In this document: positions 10,801 through 22,800 of the stretch, in pieces
Layout: each line of letters opens with the position of its first letter
Position numbering within the stretch: the stretch's first letter is position 1
Assembly: GCA_013396915.1 (NCBI GenBank)
Contig: VWZL01002560.1
Span: 84,888-148,887, forward strand
Source of the DNA: Stercorarius parasiticus
Lineage: Eukaryota; Chordata; Aves; Charadriiformes; Stercorariidae
DNA: 64,000 bases
Reading direction: 5' to 3'
Notes under the pieces: model-generated
The model's database searches: none
The model's input: only the letters and a program-made list of their open reading frames with translations
What the model was told of the DNA's origin: nothing
Made by a program: the position numbers and the translations under genes

Positions 10801-13800
10801 GCAGGGGGGTTGGACTAGATGGCCTTTAAAGGTCCCTTCCAACCCAGCACATTCCACGATTCTATCATATAGGTCATATCATAGAAACTACGACAATTTT
10901 CAAATTGCTTTACTTATTAATTGTTCTGCAACTTTTTTCAGCTTTTGGGTGTTAGTCAAGGGCTACAAAATTGGTTCTGTTTACTTTTGGGCTTGCATAA
11001 CATTAGTTCTACATAATTCTTGTGTTTTTCAAATCATGCTCATTTAATCACTGAAATACTGTAGCACATCAGCAAGCTCTAATAAAAATGCTTATATGCG
11101 TTTAATGAGCTTGTTTTTGAAGTTATTGCTTTTATGAGGTGTATAGCTCATTTTAGCTTCCCTTTAGAGGAATAATGATTAATGAAAATAGAGACAGGCT
11201 TGTATATGCAAATGGCACATTATAGAGACATTTTACTTGCCATTCATAGAATCATAGAATCATGGAATGTGTTGGGTTGGAAGGGACCTTTAAAGGCCAT
11301 CTACTCCAGCCCCCCTGCAGTGAGCAGGGGCATCTTCAACTAGATCAGATTAAGTCCAGTAATTTCAAGGATATTGCCATTTTATCTGTCAGTCCAAAAA
11401 TATTTACAATGTTCTAAAGTCACTTTAAGCTACCGTGGATAGAGAAATATTTATTATTGTTGTCCACATATTTTTTTTTAATCATGCTTTGAGGTGGAAA
11501 GTGACATCAGCGTTCAGTAAAATCTCAGGTCGGTTGCTGAGGTTGTGGCCATTGTAGCTGCTGCCCGGTTGTAGTCATTGCACTTGGTCTCTGGACCACT
11601 TGGGAGAGTCCGGAGGGGAGAGCAGAGGATGATCTAAAGGCTGAAGAACATGATTTGTGACGGAAACGTAACAAGAATAATCTCTCATAGTGCATGTGAA
11701 AAGAATGTGAAGTAACAGACGAAATAGAAGCAAGGGAGGTTTTATGTAAGGAAAAAAAGGACTAATATTGCACTGGAAGAAAAGGTGGAGGAGATCTGGA
11801 GAGTGGGAAAGAACTAGGTGATGTGGTTCATTCTAGTCTTATTTTCTAGAATTCAGTAGGTTAGAGGTGCCTCTGTTGTAAGTGTCCCTCTCAGTATAAC
11901 TTCCATGAGATCTGCTCCGGGGACATTTGCCAGGGATCCCACATTTACCTGGCAGAGAACAAGGTAGAGCACGTTTAGTGGGGTAATTGCTCCTACTTCT
12001 CGTGACCAGCTTTTGGGAGAAGGTGCCCTTATGACCGCTTTGTTCTGTGGAAGCGGGTAATGTCTGGTGAGGAGGTCCCTAGCACTCAGGTCCAACTAAA
12101 TAATGTAAAGTAGCCAGAAATGAAACAGAATTTATGTAGACCTTGATGCTTCAGTGGATTGAACATCTTTACCTTCTGTTTGCCTGCTGGTTTTGTGCCC
12201 AGACGTACTGCAGAGCAGGTGGGGTACGTGGGTTTTACTAACTCTTAACAGTTCTGGTGGCTTATGGTACTGAGAAGCACCTGTCATGCCGTTGTGCTTG
12301 TGATATTGCTAGACATGCTGAAGTCCAGTTATTTTGTTTACTTTATTTTTACTATATTCATCCATTTCTGAGGCATGTAGATAAGTCCGTAAAAGGCAAC
12401 TAATAGCAATGACAACTTTTGAAATTACAAGGCTTTTCTAATGATTTCTGTAAGAAAATATTTCCAAATAAATAAAACCTCCTTATTTCTCTCCATTTTT
12501 CTTCTTCTTGGTAAGAAAGATATGAATATAACAAATGTTCTGGTTTTTTTTACATAACATTTCTTTTTGAAAAAGTAATACATCTTTAGTAATTTTTATT
12601 AGATAATTCGTACTTGTTCACATCATTCACATACCTCTGCAGCATTTGAGTTATCTTATAATATTATAATAGTTTTAATTAATTTATTCAGGAGTTGAAA
12701 AACTTGGGGCTCAGAGAACATTGTAAGAAATATCCTTCCAGAAATCTGTTGACAGTCTAAAAGCATTTTTATATAAGCTAGTAAAATGGTAATTCAACCT
12801 AATAACTAGGTGAACAATGGCATTTTGCTAACTTTTTTAAAAATCATAAATGAATGAGAGAATATAATAAGATTAAAAAATACCGGGTTATGACATTAAT
12901 GGGTGCTTTGTTCATTTATTTTACAAGTGTTTTTGTTCTAATTATGTAAGTTCCAAATATACCAGTGAAAGCATTAGTGAAATTAGATTTCATTGCACTT
13001 CGCAGCTATTGAGTAGTTAAGATGAAGAAGACCTACTTTCATTAGGTCCAAATATGGCACTGCGTAGTGTGAATGGATGAGCAGTTCCGTGACAATTCCA
13101 TAGCAGTCCTTGAAACAATATTATCATGTCAATTTAATTGAATCAATATTTTTCTACATCTTTTTCTGGCTTGTTTACCAGAAAATCATTACACTTAAAC
13201 TTAAGTGGCTGTCTAGTGTCTTCATAGTATTTATCCTTCTTATTTAATTAGGCTTGTGGAAGCTTTCAGGTAATTTCTCAGTGGATGCTTGTTGTTGTCT
13301 CAGGTAGTTTTGTTCCACGTGGCTTTGAGCGCTGGTGAGGATATTGGTTCTTGCAGTAGCAATTTGTCATTTGCTGACATTATTGGTCACAAAATTAATT
13401 TTGAATAAGTTTTTGATGCAAAGGTGAGAGCTGTTCCGCTCAGAGAACAGGATAGCATGCTGTGTGTGCAGTGGTTTTTCCAGTGCAGGTCAAACATCAT
13501 GAAACTCCACTATTCTGATGAGTCAAGAGAGCATGGGAACCATTTGGGTTCATAGCAAAGCAAAGGAGGTTGAATAGTGAACCATTTGAATGTCTTTTCT
13601 CCCTGTAATCTAACTCTTGCTATGTTTGTTCAGCTAGGATTGTGTGTTAGCAGAGCTTCAGCATCTGTCCTCAATCTCAACTGCTGCCTGGTCCTTCTAC
13701 CCATGTGCCGTGTTCTCTTGGCCTTCCTGCGGGGATCCCAGAAGGTAAGTACTGTCCTCAGAATGCAGCAGCTGAGAAGAAGAGGGCCCTCATCTCTGTT

Positions 13801-16800
13801 TGGTCTAAAAATAATGTGAAAAAATCTGTTGTATCCCTGTTTGTTATACAGTATGTGCCTGCATGGTGCAAGTATCATTCAGCGTAGGTTCATGACCCCT
13901 TTGAAGACAGTGTCTTGGTTGGCATTGTCTGGTTTGATTGGACCTATTGTGAGGAGGGTTTCTTGAAGACAGTGTCTTGGTTGGCATTGTCTGGTTTGAT
14001 TGGACCTATTGTGAGGAGGGTTTCTTGAAGGCATTTTTGAAGCACAGGGTCTTGCTGTGGAACTATAACCAGATGAAGTCTTCTCCTCCTTTCCCACATC
14101 TGTGTCCTCTCTACTGCTTCCTGGTAGAATTCAACAGAGCAAAAAGAACGTAGTCTCTGCATGACCAGAAGTGTCCTACTGGAAATGACAGAACTTCTAA
14201 ATAAAAATACCCAACCTGATATATTCACTATCGAGAGAGAAAAAAAAAGTTCTATCAAAGCGAAGAGCGTTTGTTTTCCATACCAGTATTCAGTAAACAA
14301 TAGTTTAACTTGTTTGTGATTTGTCAGTTGCTTTGGCAGAAATATAAGTAATGCTTTTGAGGAACACCTGTGCTTTCTAGATGGTTGCCTATTGAACCTA
14401 TGAGTTCTGTTCATCATGTGACAGTACTTATAAGATTTGATGCCTATAGGTACATACATGTATGCAAACACACCTTTCCCCCTGATCCTGCTCAGTAAAG
14501 AGTCAGTGATGCTGGCAACAATTAGTGCTGGAATTCCTAAATTTTAAGGCCAGAGGGACATTACTTTATGTGCTCTTGACATCTGTGTAATACTGAGCCA
14601 ACTGTGATTTCTTTATTAAGACCTCAGAACTGACTCATTGTCATAATGTAGTTTTTAAATTTAGGTCCTGTGCTCGCAAGGGTGTTAAACCTAGTAAAGG
14701 CTGAAGTTGCTATTAAATCACCTCAATTGCTGTTAGTATTTTTTTCTTTGCTATGTTTTAGAAGAGAGATTGCTTGAGTTCTTCTCTTATTAGGTTGCCA
14801 GCCGGAAAACCAGAAGGCTGCTAGATAAAAGTAAAACTTTCCATGTGACCTGTGGTGTTACAATATGCATCTTTTCAGGTGAGATCTTGCTGTGCTGAGT
14901 AGCAGCTTGTTTGGGAAACGCATTAAAACAGTTTTTTGTGGTTTTTCTTATACAGTACATTTGGGGGTAGTCTTGCTCTGTGCTTCCCTGCCTTACATTG
15001 TGAATGCTTTCTCGGATGTGTGTGGGGTTTGGTTTATTTTTCCTTTAAACACATGAGCTTGCATTCTAACTCTGAGCCTTTCCTTAAAATTCCAGTTTCT
15101 AAAAGGACAGGTATATGAGATCAGGTCAAAATCTGCCATTATAGCTGACCTTCAATTGTGCCTGAGGAATTTGGGTGAAGAAGCAGGATGCTACAGGCTT
15201 ATCTGCAGAAGAGGGAGCAGTGGAGGCGAATACCCATTGAACTGAAGACAGAAATGTTCTTTGCTGGACACCTTTGAATGTTGTCTCCCAGCTGAAGCAT
15301 TGCAGTGTGGAAATGATTGCTCTAGTGTTAAAAAAAAAGTAATATCTTAAATGCACACAGCTTTCTGCCATGAATATCTGTAACTTGATTTACTTTAGCA
15401 AAAATAATTCCTTAGTCCCTGATGCATCTCATGCAGGTGATGTGATTATGGCTTGGCATCTGGGTAGCTACTTTTTTTTACTTCAGGGGAATATCTACCT
15501 CTTGTGTACGGATCTCAGCTTTACTCTTTTTTTTTTTAGTCTTACATGTTGCTGCTCATCTGGTGAACGCTCTTAACTTCTCTGAGAACTACAGTGAAGA
15601 CTTTCTGTCACTAAATGCAGCAAACTATCGCGGTGAGGTGAGCCAGCTGTCCTTTTATATTTTGCTTTTAAGTATATAATTTAAATATATGATTATTCTT
15701 ATATCCAATTCCATTGTGAGATATGTCCTGTGATCTGTACAGTGCTGCTGATTTTGTGCACTGAAAACTCACCATCGTGTGGATTGCTGTGGATTTTATT
15801 TCTTTCTCTGGACGAAGCATGCTTTAAGCACTTTGTTTAAGCCAGCAGGATTCAGACCTCTTGGATTGTGAGGTGGCGAATGCTGTCATCAAGTCCTTTC
15901 ACCTGCTCTCTGCCCTGTTCTCCTTCTTCTCTACAACATGCTTTAACTTTTATTCATCCCTGAATTGGTCAGACGGTTGGAGTAGATGATTGTTGCAGGT
16001 CCCTTCCGACTGAAATAGTCTATATTCTATTCTTCTTCTGCTTCTCTCTGTTCCTTGGGTGGGCCTGATTGAGACGCTTCTGCTGTTTTGGAAAAATACA
16101 TTCTGCATTTGCGGTATTTAGAATGTAGTGCTATGTGACATGTACTGGTGACAGGGAGATATGAGAGTGATTTTGCATTTTTAAACTGCAGTGGGAACTG
16201 GAGTATATATGTGAAGGGTGGAATTAGTTATCTGCATGAACTGGGCTGGAAGCTGATTTCTAGTTACGAAATACTTTGTTTTCATGACTTCTGTCTGTGG
16301 TGCAGATTGCTTTGAAGGCATACCCCAGTCCTAGTCCCTCCTCCAGGTGCTTGCTTGTGCCTTTGGCGCTGGAGAGATGTTTGCAGATTTTAGGAGTAAG
16401 ACCAGAGTTCTTTCTTCTTTGGGCTACAATCAAGTTCTCTCTTGTTTGTATTCATTCTGGTCTCAAGTCTGCGTTTCTTTTCTACCAGCTTCATTAGGAA
16501 AGATTTAGAACGACCCTATCCCAGCTGCATCCTTTCCTGGAAAAGGAGAGCTTGACTCAGCCCAGGCGCATAAGGACCAACAACCAAGGTCTTCCACTCC
16601 CTGGGTGAATGATCTAATCACGGAGCTATTCTGTGGCAGGCAGACATGCCAACACCAACTATTGTGCGGAGGTTCTGGATTGAACTCAAGTGTCTCCATG
16701 TGTTAGGAGTGGTCTAATGGACTTAGCCTCATCAGGAACATTAGCAGGAGCTTGCCTCAGGCAAGAACGTGCCAGGGTGTGCATGGCAGCCTGTGCTAAG

Positions 16801-19800
16801 CAGCCTTAGGAATTTTGCAATAGAAAAATGGAGATAATAACAAGGTTTTAGTAACCCTAGGATCAAAACCTCACATATTTTAGGTACTCTAGTAGCTCTT
16901 GAATCTTTGTGCTTGAATTCCACTTAAACATGTTTTTAACTGGGGTGGGCAGTCTGGATGCTGCTGCCATCTTCTGCACGTGGGTGTGTGTGTTTGGATG
17001 CAGACAAGGTCAGAGAGAGGGATGCTTCATTTTTCCTGACCTGTATGACAACTGCTCACCTCCCCTCACTGCATTTTACTGCAAGTTTTAAATAATAAAA
17101 AAAAAAAAGTTCTTCTCCGCAGTGAAGGCAAAACCTCAGGAGGCGTAGGACTCAAGGGGAGTGAGGCAGTTTCCTGTGGGTTGACATATCCCCTCTTCCT
17201 TTCACGTGTGGTGAAGGACACAGGAACATCTGGCCGTGAATTGTCAGCTCCGTTGTGTGCAGTTCTGCTTCACTGGAGTCCACTGCAAATCTCTTGGTGA
17301 TGTGATGGGCTGTAAAATGCTTGCGCTGGTCTTTATTGAAATTCAAAATCTCTCTCTTTGCTGCTCCCCTCTGTCCTCCCAAAGGTATGAGGTAACTGAG
17401 TAAAGTTAGGCTTTCAAAAAATAATAATTTTTAAGATTGTCTGGATCCTAATTTTTCATAACAGATCATAACTGTCTTCACTGGGGGAATGCAAAGGTTA
17501 AAGGTTTAATTTATGTTGAATTGCAGTCGGTGTAAACTGCTACCAAATACCAAATCCATTCCTGCCTCCAGATTTAGGGACTGCTTACACCATCAAGCAT
17601 GTGAGCTTTATGAGCTACTTGTTATTATTAAATTATTCATATTACTACCATATATAAAATAAAATATATTGACTTTTTTTTTTGACCTGTCTGTTTTTCA
17701 GGACCCGAGGAAACTGCTTTTTGCTACCGGTAAGTCTGTTGCAAAACTGAATGAGAAAGTTTGCTGCTTCTCATCGTCACTCTCCAGACAAAACATTCTG
17801 ATCCTGCGTTTGCACGCTCCATTTGTTGTATCTCAGCTAGGTTGAGATGTGTTATTTGTGTTAATATAACCTGGGTTTGCTTATCCAGTAGTCAGGAGGG
17901 AGGACTTACGTAAGCCTTGTAGTAGGATGAGCAGCATCTTCAAAGCTGTTGTTGTACAGATGAGTCAGTGGAAAATGATCAGTTTCAAACAGGGATTATG
18001 CATAATATTAAACCCAAATTCCTAAATGATCCGATTTCTAGAAAAAGAAGCACAACAAAAAAGCAGCCGTCTTGCTTCAGCTGGTTTATTTAAAGGTTGG
18101 TTTGACTTCAGAGCCATCTAAACTGTTATATGGGAATCAGGCTTCAGCACTTACAAAGAATAAATAAGCAAGAACATTCTTGGTGCAGGAATTTAGAAGG
18201 GAGCAATGTTTGGCTATGGACGGGTAGGCACAAGCCCGAGCTGTAGTGCTTCACAAGCAGGCAAAGGTCCTCTCTGAGGCAAAGGTCCTTATTTAGACCA
18301 AATGAAAAGATTCCAACTTTGTGTCATTTAGGGCAAGGTCCAAAAGAATCATTCTGGTCAGCAATTAATGGGGTTCTAGACCTGTCAATCCCAATACATT
18401 AACTAGAATTGGCAGCCTTGGTGGAATTCCAAAAACCCTAAGCCAGGTTTAGGTCAGTTGAAAGCAGAGGAAGTGAGAAAGTGAAATGACAGAAATTTGA
18501 GGTACAAGTTAACTGCTAATTGGAAATAGGTTGGGTGACTGGTGTAGTTAGTGAACCGGTGGTGGAGGCTTGAAAGAAGGTAACTCACAGAGGAGGGAGT
18601 TAAAGGTGGAGTGGGAGGATCAGAACAAGCAGCTAGTGTTAAATTTAATAGCTTGTATAAAGGAGAAGGACTGAGTGTGGAGGCCCCATCAAATATTGTT
18701 ACAGCTTCTGGGGGCACTGTGAGACTTCACTAGTTGAGCAGAGGATCTGCAAGGTGGAACTCCTTTTACCCTCTGACAGCTGGGAAAATATTGCGTTTTC
18801 AAATGTTTGAGCAAAAAGTTCGAGCGCATTGCTGCAAAAAGCATTTTTTTTGTAATTTTAATTTTAAATGTAAGGTTATTCAGATCACTCCCCATCCTAA
18901 CAGCGGATAATTAACATTTATTGTTTGTGCTGTGGGAGTGCCTGGACAGGGACCAAGACTTCGCTGCAATGGGAGCTGTACAAATATGCAAAAAAAGGGT
19001 CTCTTCCCAAACTAGATTTATTGGCTGATTTTTTTTAACAGTGAAGAGAAGGAATAAGGATTTGGAAGGATTTACAGTGTGATGGCTTTTCAGACCAGTC
19101 TGGGAAAGATCCTCCTTGCTTAAGGATGTGTGGGTCTGGTAAGAACAAGTATTCAAGACTGTAGTTAGTGGGGAAAAAGTGAGACAGGGAGGAGAGGAAA
19201 CACTAAAAATGCACCCATGAATTGGGGCAAGGTTGGCAGTGGTTTCATGTTTGCAGTGTGATGGAGAAGAGAATTGAAGAACTGGCTGGAAAAGGTGATC
19301 TGTGGCTTGAGTGACAACGTAGGAAGCTGGATCAAGTGCTGTACTGCAGTTGGATTGGAAGCATTTGTGTCAGAGCGGAGACTGATAGCACGCTACCAAT
19401 CAATTTAGATGGAGAATGAAGAAGAAATGAAGAACGGAAAGAATGCACATTTTTTATTGCGACTGCTTTTAATTGTAACCTTTCCATGAAGGACTGACAT
19501 TAATGTTTCTTCTGCAATCCATGACAAAACTTCCACTGATGGTAGGACCAGGATTTTTCCTACAGTTTGTAAGACTGAGGAGTGATTTGGGATGTATCAG
19601 ATTTTGGGTATCAAGACTTTTCAACAAGTGAATATTGGGAAGTTTATAAAAAGATAAGATTTGAAATTGTCTCTGTATTGCTAAGAGTCTAAAATCACAA
19701 TCAATTATTTAAAAAATTAGCTTGTTATCATTAGGATGTGATCCTGTAAAAGATCCTGGACCATTAAAATCTGTGGTTTTGCCATTTGCGCCCATGAAAG

Positions 19801-22800
19801 CTGGTTGAAACTCTTGTATTCTGACACTAAAACAGCACTTATTTAGCTTTGTGCTTGGTGATTGGCCTGACTGAGTTTGTTTAAACCCATCACGTGGCTT
19901 TTAGGCTGACCAGAGACTATGATAAAAACTATCATTCTTTGAGAATTATAACATTTTGATGTAATGCTTCATGGATTTTAGGTTCTTAGTTCTTAATTCA
20001 GATTCCTAATGCCTGGGATGGCAATTTTGAAGATAAAATACTGGTAAGATAAAGATAAAAAGAAGATAAAAAAGCTCAGAAAAAGTGGTAACTTTGGGAT
20101 TCTTCTAATCTGTCTTTAGGCTGATGGTTTACTGTACTTTATGGGCAGGATTCTACTTTAGGAAATGAATCATGCTGTAGAAATGCTCTCCTTTGACTTA
20201 AAAAAGAGATGAGGAGAGACTAGTTCTGATATGAGTCTGCATTTGAGCAGATGAGTCCAGTCCTTAATGTTTTTAACCTTTCCTTCTCAAATACTGGCTG
20301 TAGATCACTCTCACAGACCTTGCTCTACGGGCAGCAATTTCGAGCACGATACAATGCCATGGAGAGTAATTTCAGGCTCTTTCTCATTCCAGGATGAAAT
20401 GGGTTGGCAAACAATTGTAGTGACAGCTTGCATAGAAATTGATTTGCTTGAAATTCTCTCCCTGACCAGGTTTTTAATTGTCGTGTTCAACAGAGTTTAG
20501 GGTTTGGAATAAAAAAAGAGGTATAGAAACTTGTACAGTCAGTCTTACAAATAAACAAATAGACAGGATTTGTTCTTGGTTACCTGCTTAGGGACAAATG
20601 TTCTGATTACAGGAGCAGAGGCAATAGGAAATTAGTGATGCATGGTGAAATGCAAGGAAAAGGCCATTTTCCTCTGGGAAGACGGGGAATAACAGAACAT
20701 CTCTTCTTTCTTATCTGCTTTAATACATGAATTGTCTTCAAGAGATAAATACATGCAAGAGTTTGATTGAATCATGATTTCGATGTCTAATAACTTCAGT
20801 TTTCTTAAAAGGTCATAGGAGACAACTGTACCTCTCCATAATTCAAATGTAAGTTATCTTATGTCTGTTTTAGTTCCAGGTTTGACTGGAGTCATTATGG
20901 TGTTGGTATTATTCCTAATGTGTACAGCTTCTACCTATGCCATCAGGTAAGACATAATCTGATCATTATGCTGAAAAATGCCATTTGAGTAATCATATTC
21001 TCATACTGACTAGAGGGAATGAAGAGTAAATGCAATATAAAGCAAGAAGTATTTAAATAAGTGTTAAAAATACCAGTTTTCTTGCCCTAATTTTTTTTTT
21101 ACTAGCTTGCAGGTAAATTGTCACAGTGAATTTTGTATTCAAAAAATTACAAAACCTGATTAAATTGACTTCAGAAGAAAATATTGTTTGAGGAATGTGC
21201 TCAGTTAAAAATCTAGGTCTTTAAAAATGCAAATAGTTCTTTTTTCCTGTTTGTACAGGGAGGCAGTAAACAAAGCACATGGCAAGTTCTGTCCAATGCA
21301 TAAATTAAGTCCACTGGAAGTAAAATAAGATGATATCTTTATCTTAATTATTTTCATCAATTAATTATAACAGCAAACTGTAAAAAAACAGCAACAAAAA
21401 AAACCAGCAATCAAGCAAACCAAACAGAATTATGCTACCTAAGTAGAATGTTGCTTTTTTAAGGCTCTGCTTATTTTTAATGTTGATTATAATTTTGAAA
21501 CAGCAATGCAGTATTGGCTCAGAATAGCTGATGGGTTTTATAAAGTTTTGGCCCTCCAGTAGGTTCTCATCCTGCACCAACATTATTGAACACGTATTAT
21601 AGTACATTTGAGTGACCGGTATCTCGGAGGATCTAGCCAAATGTAGCCTTCTTAAGGCGTGGATTCTGCAATTGAAGCCTATAAAAAAACCCTTGATTTT
21701 TATAGCAGTGAATTCAAAGACTGATTATGTAAATACATCGTCTCAATTCAGCAAACTCTGAAGGACATTTTAATCTTCAAACATTAATGGTGCTCCACTG
21801 ATGTGAGCTAGATACGTGGGTTTGAACGTTGTTGAACTAAACCGTCTTTCCTGAATATCAACGTTATCAGGTGCTGATTCTGGAAAGTAGTTCAGCAAAT
21901 ACTTGGGCACTTTTTGTAGACAATGGTACTTCCAGGGTTGAGACCTTTGAGAGACACTGTAGGCTACAGAAGTCCAGGATAAGATTGCTGCCCAAGATGT
22001 CAGACATGGCTGCACATTACATCGTCGACACAGATGGCTCTACTTGCAAAAGAAAGCCAGTTTTGGGAAGATGGAAAAATGAAACAATTACTTCACTCCA
22101 CAGCACTGAGCCAGAACGAAGTCCTGTTTTCTCCAAGGCCATGATAAATTAGAAAAAAAGAACAGCATTTAGTAATCATTGGGAAACTTAGGAAAATATA
22201 TGTAGTTGCAAACATGTTCTTGGAAATAATAATTTTGCAGTTCATGCAACAAAGGTTTCCATCTTTCCGAGTTACATGCTTGTTATTTCCTTCTTCAAGT
22301 GCAAGTGCTTTCCCATCTTTCTGCACCTACCCAGCAGAACCAAAGCCCCTAAGAGATCATTTGCACCTCCTGTTCTCTCCCTCAGGCATATGGCTCAAGC
22401 TTGTCTTTATAATGTCTTTTCCTAAAGAAATAAGCCTCTGTGTGCATCTTTCTGCCCCTTTTAAATCGCTTTCCCTGTGGATTCTCATGTGCTTTATGAT
22501 GACTAAGCTCATGCTATGGTCTTAGAAAAATTAATTGTAAATGCTCACTGCCTATCAGAAACGGGGCTTGTAGAAAGTATTTCAGAGACTATTATACTCT
22601 CTTGGATTTCAGCCCTAATCTGCTCTTGCACACTGACCTGCTTAATCATTTCTTCCTTCGTATGTTCTTCCTGAAATTTTTCTCTGCATGATTATCCTGC
22701 TATTTTCGTGCCTGTACTTGTTCAGTAAACTGTATGAATAAGTATTAGGAAGATTGAATTAGCTGCTAATGTTTTAAAGAGGGGAAAATGAGCGTTGTTT

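Larger units (their letters stand above)
4899..13633 (+). other. NOX4: NOX4 intron 2
   Basis: This intron is 8.7 kb and AT-rich. It contains a palindromic relic (6138-6228), a CR1 3' fragment (7698-7856), a possible ancient relic (8809-8860), an 18-base T run near 9852-9869 and the inverted CR1 pair at 10772-10870 and 11243-11348. No coding exon is recognised. The rest shows nothing I can name. Confidence 0.8.
15638..17701 (+). other. NOX4: NOX4 intron 5
   Basis: This intron is 2.06 kb. It contains a CR1 fragment (15960-16036) and a tRNA-related repeat relic (16560-16725). No coding exon is recognised. It ends CTGTTTTTCAG. Confidence 0.8.
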
